A program made the position numbers and the translations under genes. Of a stretch of 64,000 bases of DNA, positions 26,049-34,895 are shown piece by piece (position 1 is the first letter of the stretch; each line of letters opens with the position of its first letter). The stretch is from Streptomyces sp. V2I9 (GTDB lineage Bacteria; Actinomycetota; Actinomycetes; Streptomycetales; Streptomycetaceae). The stretch covers positions 4,478,626 through 4,542,625 of the forward strand of contig NZ_JAUSZJ010000002.1 of NCBI RefSeq assembly GCF_030817475.1, in the 5' to 3' direction. The notes below the pieces were generated by a model. The model saw only the letters and a program-made list of their open reading frames with translations, was not told where the DNA came from and ran no database searches.

Positions 26049-26086
26049 CGTGGTATCGCACCACGCTATCAATGTGATGACACATT
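26049..26086 (-). promoter_or_regulatory. Two inverted repeats upstream of the SPFH gene
   Basis: AATGTG-ATGA-CACATT (26071-26086) and CGTGGT-ATCGC-ACCACG (26049-26065) lie 17-54 bp before the SPFH start. The first is AT-rich and overlaps TA-rich -10-like sequence, which suits a repressor operator. The second would be in the 5' untranslated region as a hairpin or second operator. The binding protein is unknown; the coupled ribbon-helix-helix protein is one candidate. Confidence 0.55.
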
Positions 26087-26272
26087 ATCGGATCTCGCAA
26101 CCTTGTCCACCTCTGAGGAGTCGGTTCCTACGAGAGCGGGTGCTGATTCTCACGTCCGTAAAAGGCTGGATCGCTTGTCTTTTGTCCCTGTCGTCGGTGT
26201 TAGCTGGCAGGTCTGAGCGAACTGACGAGACCGAGCTAGCCGGTCGAGCAGAGAAGCGGGAGCTACACACCA

Positions 26273-28504
26273 ATGGGTCGAGCGGATGCGCGACGAGCCC
26301 GGGCGCGGGAGACGCGCGGGGACCGGAAGAGCGGCGGCATACGCGGACTCTTCACATGGAAGAAGCTGCTGGGCACGTTCTTCGGGATCGTCCTGCTGGG
26401 CATGGGCGCCTTCGGCGCGCTCTACCTGTATGTCGACGTCCCGGCCGCCAACGCCATGGCGGAGCGGCAGAGCAACGTCTACAAGTACAGCGACGGCACC
26501 GTCCTCGCCCGGACCGGCAAGGGCGTCAACCGCCAGATAGTCGACCTGGAGCAGGTGCCCGAGAAGGTCCAGCACGCCTTCGTCGCCGCCGAGAACAAGA
26601 CCTTCTACAAGGACCAGGGCGTCGACCTGAAGGGCACCACCCGCGCTCTCTTCAACACCCTCAGCGGCAAGGGCAAGCAGGGTGGTTCGACCATCACCCA
26701 GCAGTACGTGAAGAACTACTACCTGACGCAGGACCCCACCGTGAGCCGCAAGCTCAAGGAGCTGGTGATCTCGCTCAAGGTGGACCAGAAGCAGTCCAAG
26801 GAACAGATCCTCGCCGGGTACATCAACACCGCCTACTACGGACGCGGCGCGAGCGGGGTCCAGGCCGCCGCCCAGGCGTACTACGGCGTGGACGCCGAGG
26901 ACCTGAACGTCGCGCAGGGCGCCTACCTCGCCGCCCTCCTCCAGGCCCCCAGCCAGTACGACTGGAACTCCGCGACCCCCACCGGCAAGAAGCTCGTCAA
27001 GGAACGCTGGGCCTACACCCTGCGCAACATGGTCGAGATGAAGTGGCTGAGCGAGTCCGAGAAGGCCGGCCTGGAGTTCCCCGTCCCGCAGAAGCCCAAG
27101 GCCGCCCCCGGCATGGAGGGCCAGGCCGGCTACCTCGTCGAGGCCGCCAACAAGGAGCTGGAGAAGCAGGGCGTCACCGAGGAGGACCGTCTGGCCGGCG
27201 GCTGGACCTTCACGCTCACCGTCGACAAGAAGCGCCAGAAGGCGCTGGAGAAGTCGGTGGACGACCAGCTGGAGTCCAAGCTCGACCGCGAGGGCAACAA
27301 GGTCGACGCCACCGTCCAGGCCGGTGCGACCTCCGTCGACCCCAGGACCGGCAAGGTCGTCGCGCTGTACGGCGGCGAGGACTACGTCAAGCACTACATC
27401 AGCAACGCCACCCGCCAGGACTACCAGCCCGCCTCCACCTTCAAGCCGCTGGTGCTCGCCTCCGCCCTGGAGAACGAGTCGACGACCCAGGACGGCAGCC
27501 TGATCGGGCTCAACACCGTCTACGACGGCACCAGCAAGCGGCCCGTCGTCGGCAGCGACACCCCGTTCGCCCCGCAGAACGAGGACGACCGCAGCTACGG
27601 TCGGATCTCCGTCCAGCAGGCGATGAACAACTCGGTCAACTCCGTCTTCGCGCAGATGATCGTCGACGTGTCGCCGGCCAAGGCCAAGGCGACCGCGCTC
27701 GCCCTCGGCGTACCGGACAAGAACTTCCCCGAGCGCCCCGCCGTCAGCCTCGGCACCATGAACGCCTCGACCTGGGACATGGCCGGGGCGTACGCCACGC
27801 TCGACAACCACGGCCGGAAGGTCACCCCGCACATCCTCCAGTCCGCCGAGCACCGCGACCGCACGGTGACGCCGCAGAAGCCCAAGCGGGAGCAGGCCAT
27901 CAGCCGCGCCTCGGCCGACACCGTCACCAAGGCGCTCACCGGGGTCGTCGACGCGGGCTCCGGCCGCGAGGCCAACACCTCCGCCTACGACGCGGCGGGC
28001 AAGACCGGCACCTCCGAGGACAACAAGTCGGCCTGGTTCGCCGGGTACACCCCGGAGCTGACCACGGTCGTCGCCCTCTTCGGCGAGGGCGACGGCGGCC
28101 GCAAGCAGGTCTCCCTCACCGGTACGGCCAACTCCGGCCGCGCCAACGGCGGCGGCTTCCCGGCCCGCATCTGGGCCGACTACACCCTCGGCGCCCTCGG
28201 CGGCGGCTCGGACCGGACCTTCGACCTGCAGGACGTGGAGCGCGGCGAGGTGCCCGCGCCGCCGACCCCGTCCGACACGCCCTCCGAGGAACCCAGCGAG
28301 TCCCGGGAGCCGACCCCGTCGGACACCCCCTCCGAGAAGCCGAGCGAGACGCCCAGCGAGACCCCGACCACCCCCGCCCCGCCGACCAGCAGCAGCCCGC
28401 CGACCAGCACGCCGCCCACGGACCCGGAGTTCCCGCCGCTGCCCGGGGAGAGCGACGGCCAGCCGGGCGAGCGGCCCGGCGGCAACGGAGCGGCCCCGCG
28501 GTGA
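26273..28504 (+). CDS. Class A penicillin-binding protein
   Basis: A 743-residue bifunctional peptidoglycan synthase. A basic cytoplasmic tail and one membrane helix (residues ~28-55) precede a GT51 glycosyltransferase domain (AAENKTFYKDQGVD with catalytic-type E107, GGSTITQQ, SRKLKELVISLK). The transpeptidase domain follows, with SxxK S388-K391 (ASTFKPL), SVN near 453 and KTGTS at 577. In the first GT51 motif the second acidic residue usually seen (ED) is asparagine here. The C-terminal ~100 residues are a proline/serine/threonine/glutamate repeat tail (PSDTPSE, SETPSE). Assembly outside the membrane during growth or sporulation is expected. It is monocistronic with its own hairpin terminator. 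Confidence 0.95.
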   Translation: MGRADARRARARETRGDRKSGGIRGLFTWKKLLGTFFGIVLLGMGAFGALYLYVDVPAANAMAERQSNVYKYSDGTVLARTGKGVNRQIVDLEQVPEKVQHAFVAAENKTFYKDQGVDLKGTTRALFNTLSGKGKQGGSTITQQYVKNYYLTQDPTVSRKLKELVISLKVDQKQSKEQILAGYINTAYYGRGASGVQAAAQAYYGVDAEDLNVAQGAYLAALLQAPSQYDWNSATPTGKKLVKERWAYTLRNMVEMKWLSESEKAGLEFPVPQKPKAAPGMEGQAGYLVEAANKELEKQGVTEEDRLAGGWTFTLTVDKKRQKALEKSVDDQLESKLDREGNKVDATVQAGATSVDPRTGKVVALYGGEDYVKHYISNATRQDYQPASTFKPLVLASALENESTTQDGSLIGLNTVYDGTSKRPVVGSDTPFAPQNEDDRSYGRISVQQAMNNSVNSVFAQMIVDVSPAKAKATALALGVPDKNFPERPAVSLGTMNASTWDMAGAYATLDNHGRKVTPHILQSAEHRDRTVTPQKPKREQAISRASADTVTKALTGVVDAGSGREANTSAYDAAGKTGTSEDNKSAWFAGYTPELTTVVALFGEGDGGRKQVSLTGTANSGRANGGGFPARIWADYTLGALGGGSDRTFDLQDVERGEVPAPPTPSDTPSEEPSESREPTPSDTPSEKPSETPSETPTTPAPPTSSSPPTSTPPTDPEFPPLPGESDGQPGERPGGNGAAPR

Positions 28505-28514
28505 GGCCGTGACG

Positions 28515-28560
28515 ACGGCAGGAGGGGGCGGGCCCGGCAGGGCCCGCCCCCTCCTGCCGT
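28515..28560. terminator. Bidirectional hairpin terminator (21-bp perfect stem)
   Basis: A perfect 21-bp stem (28515-28535 with 28540-28560) and 4-nt GGCA loop between the convergent PBP and SpoIIE-type phosphatase genes. Confidence 0.9.
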
Positions 28561-28570
28561 GCCGGGACCT

Positions 28571-30481
28571 CTACTGAGCCGCCCGCGCCGCCATCTCGAA
28601 CCAGATGACCTTGCCCGTCGAGAGCCGCGTCGCGCCCCACCGCCGGGCCAGCCGGTTGACCAGGAACAGGCCGCGCCCGCCCTCGTCCGTCTCCCGCGCC
28701 TTGCGCTGCCGGGGCAGCTGCGGGGAGTCGTCGCCGACCTCGCAGCGCAGCACGTCCGTCCGCAGCAGCCGCAGCGTCACCGGCCGCTCCGCATAGCGCA
28801 CGGCGTTGGTGACCACCTCGCTGACCAGCAGCTCCACCTCGTCGGCCAGGTCGTCCAGACCCCACCGGCTCAGCGCCCGGCGGGCCAGCCGGCGCGCCCG
28901 GCCCGGTGCGGCGTCCTCCGGCTCCAGGTGCCAGTACGCCACGTCGCTCGGCGCGATACCGTCGAAGCGGGCGGCGAGCAGCGCGATGTCGTCGTCCCGG
29001 TCGCCGGGCCCGAGCATGTCCAGCACGTCGTCGCAGAGCGCTTCCAGCGGCGGCGCGTGGTCCTGCCCGGTGAGCTGGGCGGTCGCCGCGAGGCGCTCCC
29101 GCAGCTGCTCGATGCCCGTCCACACGTCCCGCAGCCGCGACTCCACCAGTCCGTCGGTGTAGAGCAGCAGCGTGGCCCCGGCCGGCGCGTCCAGCTCGAC
29201 CGCCTCGAAGTCGACGCCGCCCACCCCGATCGGGGCGCCCGCCGGCACCCGCAGCACCTCGGCCCGCCCGCCCAGGTGCAGCAGCACGGGCGGCGGATGT
29301 CCGGCGTTGGCCACGGTGATCCGGTGCGCGACCGGGTCGTACACCGCGTACAGGCAGGTCGCCATGCGGTCGCTGCCGAGGCGCTGCGCCTGCTCGTCCA
29401 GGTGGTGCAGCACCTCCTGCGGCGGCAGGTCGAGCTGGGCCAGGGTCTGCGCCGTCGTCCGCAGCTGGCCCATGATCGCCGCCGACGTCATCGAATGGCC
29501 CATCACATCGCCGACGACCAGCGCGACCCGGCTGCCGGGCAGCGGGATCGCGTCGTACCAGTCGCCGCCCACCCGCGCCGTCTCGGCCGCCGGGAGGTAG
29601 CGCGAGGCGAGCCGCACACCGGTGGGCTGGGGGAGCGAGTCGGGCAGCATCGTGCGCTGGAGCTCGTCGGCGATGTAGGCCTCGCGCCCGTACAGCACGG
29701 CCTTGTCGATGCCGAGCGCCGTGTGCGTCGCCAACTGGGCGGCGACCAGCAGGTCACTGGCCTCGAAAGCCGGCCGCTCGGTGCCGCGTACGAAGACCGC
29801 CGCGCCGATGACCCGGCGGCGTCCGCGCAGCGGGGCGAGGATCGCCCGGTGGCCGGTGGGGACGGACCGGCCCGGACCCAGCAGCTCCGGCAGCGCGGCC
29901 CGCGCCGCCGCCGAGTCCCCGAAGACCGGCCGCACCCCGCGCAGCACCTCGGCCAGCGCACCGCCCGGCCGCACCTCGCACAGCTCGGCGGCGGGCATCA
30001 GATCGGCCTGCGGATCGAGGATCAGCGGGCGCAGCCGCTCCGTCTCGGAGCCGACCGCCTCGGCGCCCTCCTCGTCGCTGACGCGCAGCCGGTCGCTGCG
30101 GCGCAGCCGCAGCACGAACGGGCTCACCGGGCGCTCGTCGCCCACCGGGAGCGGATCGCGCAGATAGACGAGGATCGCGTCGGAGAAGGTCGGGACGCTG
30201 GCCCGGCACAGCCCGAGCACGATCTCGTCGAGATCGATGCCGCGGGCGATCCGCCGGGTCGCCGCGCCGACGAAGCGCAGCCGGTCGCCCTCGCGGCGGG
30301 TGGCCGCCTGTGCTTCGGCGACGGCGGCCGCTCCGGGAACCGGGCCGGGCGCGGCGGCCGGAGCGGGCACCGCGGCCGCCGCGGCTGCGGCAGCGGCGTC
30401 CTGCTGCCGGGGCCGGGTGCGCTCCTGCTGCCGGGCCGCGAGCGGCTGCCGGCCTTCGTGGGAGGTGGGGTGCTCCGTCAC
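28571..30481 (-). CDS. GAF-SpoIIE-HATPase phosphatase/anti-sigma-type regulator
   Basis: A 636-residue cytosolic signalling protein. Domain order is an alanine-rich N-terminus, a GAF-type sensor (~residues 70-275), a SpoIIE-type PP2C serine phosphatase (~295-510: ETARVGGDWYDAIPL, VGDVMGHS, NAGHPPPVL, LLLYTDGLVE, DDDIALLAARF) and a C-terminal HATPase_c kinase-like domain (ELLVSEVVTNAVRYAE, DEGGRGLFLVNRLA). Streptomyces encode many such proteins that act on anti-anti-sigma factors. The pairing of phosphatase and RsbW-like kinase in one chain suggests a self-contained partner-switching module. The partner is not in this window. GTG 30481 is chosen; the extension to 30568 would need TTG and crosses non-coding sequence. 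Confidence 0.9.
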   Translation of the reverse strand: MTEHPTSHEGRQPLAARQQERTRPRQQDAAAAAAAAAVPAPAAAPGPVPGAAAVAEAQAATRREGDRLRFVGAATRRIARGIDLDEIVLGLCRASVPTFSDAILVYLRDPLPVGDERPVSPFVLRLRRSDRLRVSDEEGAEAVGSETERLRPLILDPQADLMPAAELCEVRPGGALAEVLRGVRPVFGDSAAARAALPELLGPGRSVPTGHRAILAPLRGRRRVIGAAVFVRGTERPAFEASDLLVAAQLATHTALGIDKAVLYGREAYIADELQRTMLPDSLPQPTGVRLASRYLPAAETARVGGDWYDAIPLPGSRVALVVGDVMGHSMTSAAIMGQLRTTAQTLAQLDLPPQEVLHHLDEQAQRLGSDRMATCLYAVYDPVAHRITVANAGHPPPVLLHLGGRAEVLRVPAGAPIGVGGVDFEAVELDAPAGATLLLYTDGLVESRLRDVWTGIEQLRERLAATAQLTGQDHAPPLEALCDDVLDMLGPGDRDDDIALLAARFDGIAPSDVAYWHLEPEDAAPGRARRLARRALSRWGLDDLADEVELLVSEVVTNAVRYAERPVTLRLLRTDVLRCEVGDDSPQLPRQRKARETDEGGRGLFLVNRLARRWGATRLSTGKVIWFEMAARAAQ

Positions 30482-30865
30482 GCGTGGGATTCCGTCCGTC
30501 CGGGCCGGTTGTATGAGGCAGTCACCTCGTGGGGCGCTACTGTGCCCCGGCAAGCGCGGGAAGAACAACGGCTGTCACCGGATGCCCCCGATGAAGGGGC
30601 CGAAACCGAACGCTGCGGACATGGCCGACGGGCGACCCCTCCGACGGCGGGCGTGGCGAGCGCGCGGCGGACAGCGTGCATGTCTCCACCCCCTCGTAGT
30701 GGCTCCCGCGTCCGAGCGGAACGTCCGGGCCCGTGGCCCGAACCTCCGCGCGGCCGGCGCGATGACGTGCGGTCAGTCCCGGTGTGGCGTCCGCTGGTTG
30801 CGGCGATCGGCCCTCCGTGCGTCCGGGCCTGCCGACCGGACCACCCGAAGGGTTCTTCCAGGGTC
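30482..30865. other. Intergenic region without a recognised gene
   Basis: About 380 nt separate two minus-strand genes. Every open frame here is a GC-driven shadow, and no clear hairpin or promoter box stands out. It must contain the promoter of the SpoIIE-type gene. CATACA at about 30512 on the minus strand is a weak candidate. Confidence 0.45.
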
Positions 30866-31552
30866 TCACGACGGCATACGGGCAGGGGTGCGGTCCCAGT
30901 CATCCGGCAGCGGCGGCACCGGCCACGCCGGATCGGGCCGCCAGTGCTCCCAGCCGTCCCGGAACGGCGACCCCCACCCGGTGATCACCTCCACCGCCGC
31001 CAGGCCCGCCTGCCGGACCCGCAGGGCGGTCCTCCGGTTCATCAGGCCGACCTGCTGCGCCTGCGCGAACTCGTCCTCGTCCAGCCATCTCCAGCTCCGG
31101 TCGGGGTTCACGGAGATGTCGAGAAAGTGATCCTCGGAATCCACCCCTCCGGACCATCGGCTGCGGGGCTCCTCCAGGTTCACGTACCAGTTGCGGAACA
31201 TCCAGCCGCGGTCCCAGAACAGCCATACCGACCACGGCTCGCCGGGCCGGGCCAGCTTCAGCACGCCGGAGCCGAACCAGGTCGAACGGGCCGTGGTGCG
31301 CGGCGCGGTGTAGCGGGTGGCCAGCGGCTCGGCGTGCACCTGGGTGCCGTCCGCCAGCACCGGCCGTACGCACTCGGTGCCGGGCGCCATCCAGACGGCG
31401 AGCAGGTCGTCGGTGTCCTGGACGACGGTCACCGGGCGGCAGATGTGCACGGGCGGGACCCCGGCCGTCCCGTGGGCCCGGCCGTTGTCGCGGTAGCGCC
31501 AGAGGATCTGGTCCCCCGGCGCCCAGCGTGTGCTCTCTCCCGTACCTGTCAT
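30866..31552 (-). CDS. DUF402 domain protein (FomD/Ntdp-like)
   Basis: A 228-residue protein with a C-terminal DUF402 domain (GWMFRNWYVNLEEPRSRW, GVDSEDHFLDISVNPDRSWRWLDEDEFAQA), the fold of FomD and nucleoside tri/diphosphate phosphatases. Aromatic and acidic residues that bind metal and phosphate are present (NWYVN, DxxLDI, the DEDE cluster). The N-terminal ~80 residues form a beta-rich half. Substrate is unknown. The ATG at 31552 has no ribosome site and has TAAGAT 6 nt upstream, so it is probably leaderless despite lying downstream of fumC in the same direction. Confidence 0.85.
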   Translation of the reverse strand: MTGTGESTRWAPGDQILWRYRDNGRAHGTAGVPPVHICRPVTVVQDTDDLLAVWMAPGTECVRPVLADGTQVHAEPLATRYTAPRTTARSTWFGSGVLKLARPGEPWSVWLFWDRGWMFRNWYVNLEEPRSRWSGGVDSEDHFLDISVNPDRSWRWLDEDEFAQAQQVGLMNRRTALRVRQAGLAAVEVITGWGSPFRDGWEHWRPDPAWPVPPLPDDWDRTPARMPS

Positions 31553-31558
31553 GGAGAG

Positions 31559-31564
31559 ATCTTA
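31559..31564 (-). promoter_or_regulatory. -10 box of leaderless DUF402 transcript
   Basis: TAAGAT on the minus strand ends 6 nt before the ATG at 31552, with only pyrimidines between. Confidence 0.55.
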
Positions 31565-31698
31565 CGGAGCGCTCCCTCCGTCCCGCTGCGACTCAGCTCA
31601 CCCGAGGCCGGGACCGGGGGCCGGCCGGGCCGCCGCGGGCCCGGTCCGGAGACCGGCCCGGCCCGCGAAAGAGCCGTGCCGGGCCCCGGAACCGCCGG

Positions 31699-33138
31699 TC
31701 ACGGGCGGGTCATCCGCAGCACGTCCAGCGCCTCGTCGAGCTGCTCCGTCGTCAGATCGCCCCGCTCCACGTAGCCCAGGGCCAGGACCGTCTCGCGGAT
31801 CGTCGTCCCGTCCGCGAGCGACTTCTTGGCGACATTCGCCGCCTCCTCGTAGCCGATGTACTTGTTGAGCGGGGTCACCACGGACGGCGAGGACTCGGCG
31901 TAGGCGCGGGCCCGCTCCACGTCGGCGGTGATGCCGTCGACCGTGCGGTCGGCCAGCAGCCGGGAGGCGTTGGCGAGCAGCCGTACGGACTCCAGCAGGT
32001 TCTTCGCCATCACCGGGAGCATCACGTTCAGCTCGAAGTTGCCGGCCGCGCCCGCAGCGGCCACCGTCGCGTCGTTGCCGGTGACCTGGGCCGCCACCAT
32101 CAGGACCGCCTCGGGGATCACCGGGTTGACCTTGCCCGGCATGATCGACGAGCCGGGCTGCAGGTCGGGCAGCGCGATCTCCGCGAGGCCGGTGCGCGGC
32201 CCCGACGCCATCCACCGCAGGTCGTTGCAGATCTTCGTCAGTGAGACGGCGATGGTCCTGAGCTGGCCGGACGTCTCCACCAGCCCGTCCCGCGCACCCT
32301 GCGCCTCGAAGTGGTCGCGGGCCTCGGTGAGCGGCAGCCCGGTGGCCGCCGCGACTTCCGCGATCACGGCGGCGGAGAAGCCGGGCGGGGTGTTGATGCC
32401 GGTGCCCACCGCCGTGCCGCCCAGGGGCAGTTCGGCCAGCCGGGGCAGGGAGGCGCGCAGCCGCTCCACGCCGTGGCGGACCTGCGCCGCGTACCCGCCG
32501 AACTCCTGGCCGAGGGTGACCGGGGTGGCGTCCATGAGGTGGGTACGGCCGGACTTCACGACCTCCGCGAATTCGGCCGATTTCCGCCCCAGGGAGTCGG
32601 CCAGATGATCGAGCGCCGGGATCAGGTCGGCGGTGACGGCGGTGGTGGCCGCGATGTGGATGGAGGACGGGAAGACGTCGTTGGACGACTGGGAGGCGTT
32701 CACATGGTCGTTGGGGTGGACCTCGCGGCCCAGGCGCTCGGTGGCGAGGGTGGCGATCACCTCGTTGGCGTTCATGTTCGAGGAGGTACCCGACCCGGTC
32801 TGGAAGACGTCCACCGGGAAGTGGTCGTCCCAGCGGCCCGAGGCGACCTCCTCCGCCGCTTCCTGGATGGCGGCGGCGATGTCCGGATCCAGCACCTTCA
32901 GCTCGGCGTTGACCCGGGCGGCCGCGCCCTTGATCCGGGCCAGCGCCTCGATGTGCGCCCGCTCCAGGCGCTGCCCGGAGATCGGGAAGTTCTCCACCGC
33001 CCGCTGGGTCTGGGCCCGCCACTTGGCGTCCGCGGGAACCCGCACCTCACCCATCGAGTCGTGCTCGATCCGGAACCCGTCGCCGTCGGGGGCGGGGCCC
33101 GGCATATCGGCCGATGTGGGGACTGACCTGTCGACCAT
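31699..33138 (-). CDS. fumC: Fumarate hydratase, class II
   Basis: A 479-residue soluble tetrameric enzyme that interconverts fumarate and L-malate in the TCA cycle without iron. Family marks are QTGSGTSSNMNANEVI, NASQSSNDVFPSS, SGRTHLMDATPVTLGQEFGGYA and the fumarase/aspartase signature GSSIMPGKVNP (near residue 325). The ATG 33138 follows a strong GGAGG ribosome site. It is the iron-independent partner of the class I Fe-S fumarase at 52451. In S. coelicolor, as I remember it, the two genes are almost neighbours, whereas here 19 kb separates them. Confidence 0.96.
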   Translation of the reverse strand: MVDRSVPTSADMPGPAPDGDGFRIEHDSMGEVRVPADAKWRAQTQRAVENFPISGQRLERAHIEALARIKGAAARVNAELKVLDPDIAAAIQEAAEEVASGRWDDHFPVDVFQTGSGTSSNMNANEVIATLATERLGREVHPNDHVNASQSSNDVFPSSIHIAATTAVTADLIPALDHLADSLGRKSAEFAEVVKSGRTHLMDATPVTLGQEFGGYAAQVRHGVERLRASLPRLAELPLGGTAVGTGINTPPGFSAAVIAEVAAATGLPLTEARDHFEAQGARDGLVETSGQLRTIAVSLTKICNDLRWMASGPRTGLAEIALPDLQPGSSIMPGKVNPVIPEAVLMVAAQVTGNDATVAAAGAAGNFELNVMLPVMAKNLLESVRLLANASRLLADRTVDGITADVERARAYAESSPSVVTPLNKYIGYEEAANVAKKSLADGTTIRETVLALGYVERGDLTTEQLDEALDVLRMTRP

Positions 33139-33244
33139 GGTGTTTAAACCTCCTGAAAAAGATGAGCACGTGTCTTGTTCTATGTATTCCCAAGCGGCCT
33201 ACCGCCCAGTAAATACCGGGGGTAACCACTTACCGGGAGGCGCA

Positions 33245-34798
33245 ATGAGGCGCACCAGCACCAGAGTTCGAGGGCACCGAAGCCTTCGCCGGCTCCGCTG
33301 TACGATCGCCGCCGCCGTCGCTCTCGCGGCTGCCGTCGGCGGTATGGCCGCCGCCGGACCCGCGGGCGCGACGGAGTCGGGTACCAGCTCTATCGCATCC
33401 ACTCCTCTCCCGCCCGCCCTGGAAGCCGTCCGCGCGGCCGAGGCCACCCAGCTGTACGGGAGCCCCGCCGAGCGGCCGCTCGGCGACCGCAAGACCGGGC
33501 TGATCTCGCTCGGCGACAGCGAGATCTCCGGCGAGGGCGTCGGCACCTACGACCCCGGCACCAACGGGCCGGACAACTGGTGCCACCGCTCGCCGGAGGC
33601 CGCCATCCACCGCACGGGCATCGCGGCGGACGTCACGTACAACGTCTCCTGCTCCGGGGCCTATACCGGGAACATCAAAATCGGCGGGAACAAGCAGTAC
33701 GCCGACGAGCTCGTGCAGAGCGACAGCCTCGCGATCAAGGCCCGCAACACCCGGATCAAGATGATCGTGCTGGTCGCCGGGGCCAACGACGACCTCCAGT
33801 TCGGTCCCGTCATGACCGACTGCGTGGTGCGCTACATCAGCCTCCAGGGCCCGTGCGAGCCCAAGTACGCGGGCGGCTGGCAGGCCCGTGTGGACGCGCT
33901 GGTCCCCAAGGTCGAGCAGACCGTCCGCGACCTGCGCACCGTCATGACGGACGCCGGATACGCGAACAACGACTACAAGCTCGTCCTGATGGGCTACCCG
34001 AGCCCCATCGGCCCGGACTTCCACGACAACCCGAGGTTCCCCGGCAAGCTGGCCTGCGGCGGACTCGGCTACGACTCCGACACCGTCTGGGGCCGCAACA
34101 CCGCCGTGCCCGCCTTCCAGGTCGGCATGCGCAAGGCCGCCGCGAGCACCGGGGCCGCCTACCTCGACAACTCCCGGCTCTTCCACGGTCACGAGGTGTG
34201 CAGCGAGAGCCCCTGGGCGCGCGGCCTCTACATCGACCTGACCAAGCCCGGCCTGCCCGACGAGAACTCGGTCCGGCAGTCCTTCCACCCCAACGCGGCC
34301 GGCCACCGGGCCTTCGCGTCCTGCCTGACCCAGATGTACGGCTCCGGGCTGCGCGAGGCGAGCTGCGCCGACCCGGCGAGCACGGGGAACCCGGTCCTGA
34401 CGCGGGCGGCCTGGGACGACGTGTTCACCCCGCTGAAGAACGAGGCCACCGGCAGCTGTGTGGACGTGCCGGCGTCGGTCACCCGTAACGGCACGGCCAT
34501 CGGCGGCTGGGACTGCCACGGCGGGCGCAACCAGAACTGGTGGTACGACAGCGGTACGCAGACCGCCCGCACCGCGCTCAGCCACGACCGCTGCCTCGAC
34601 GTGCCCGGCGCGAAGTACGACGCCGGCGCCACGCTCGTCGTCTGGGACTGCTCGGGCGCGGCCAACCAGAAGTTCGTCCGGCAGGCGGGCACGATCCGCC
34701 CGGCCGCCGCGACGGGCCTGTGTCTGACGCTGGCGGGGGCGAAGGACCCGCTCAGGCTCCAGACGTGCGACGGCAGCGCGAAGCAGCGCTTCGCGTAA
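33245..34798 (+). CDS. Secreted SGNH/GDSL hydrolase with ricin-B (CBM13-like) domain
   Basis: A 517-residue exported enzyme. A twin-basic signal peptide (RRLRCTIAAAVALAAAVG, cut near residue 42) leads to an SGNH hydrolase domain: block I ISLGDSEISGEG with nucleophile S92, block III GAND, and block V FHPNAAGH with the catalytic aspartate/histidine region. The C-terminal ~130 residues form a ricin-type beta-trefoil with three QxW-like repeats (NQNWWY, NQKFV, KQRFA), likely carbohydrate binding. Several cysteine pairs fit disulfides. It probably deacylates or de-esterifies a polysaccharide or lipid outside the cell. ATG 33245 follows GGGAGG. It is divergent from fumC and marks the left edge of the fumarase-flanked insertion. 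Confidence 0.92.
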   Translation: MRRTSTRVRGHRSLRRLRCTIAAAVALAAAVGGMAAAGPAGATESGTSSIASTPLPPALEAVRAAEATQLYGSPAERPLGDRKTGLISLGDSEISGEGVGTYDPGTNGPDNWCHRSPEAAIHRTGIAADVTYNVSCSGAYTGNIKIGGNKQYADELVQSDSLAIKARNTRIKMIVLVAGANDDLQFGPVMTDCVVRYISLQGPCEPKYAGGWQARVDALVPKVEQTVRDLRTVMTDAGYANNDYKLVLMGYPSPIGPDFHDNPRFPGKLACGGLGYDSDTVWGRNTAVPAFQVGMRKAAASTGAAYLDNSRLFHGHEVCSESPWARGLYIDLTKPGLPDENSVRQSFHPNAAGHRAFASCLTQMYGSGLREASCADPASTGNPVLTRAAWDDVFTPLKNEATGSCVDVPASVTRNGTAIGGWDCHGGRNQNWWYDSGTQTARTALSHDRCLDVPGAKYDAGATLVVWDCSGAANQKFVRQAGTIRPAAATGLCLTLAGAKDPLRLQTCDGSAKQRFA

Positions 34799-34804
34799 CC
34801 GGGA

Positions 34805-34838
34805 ACGGGGGCGGCCGTGACGGTGCGGCCGCCCCCGT
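34805..34838. terminator. Bidirectional hairpin terminator
   Basis: A 13-bp perfect stem (34805-34817 with 34826-34838) and 8-nt loop between the hydrolase gene and the last gene of the biosynthetic operon. Confidence 0.8.
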
Positions 34839-34895
34839 GTCGTGCCCCCGCCCCACGCCCCCGATGTCCTGCCTTCCCGGCCGGGGGCGACCGCG

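Noticed and set aside
33139..33244. Iron box upstream of fumC
   Set aside because: The interval has short dyads (GGTAA-CCAC-TTACC) but nothing close to the iron-box consensus.
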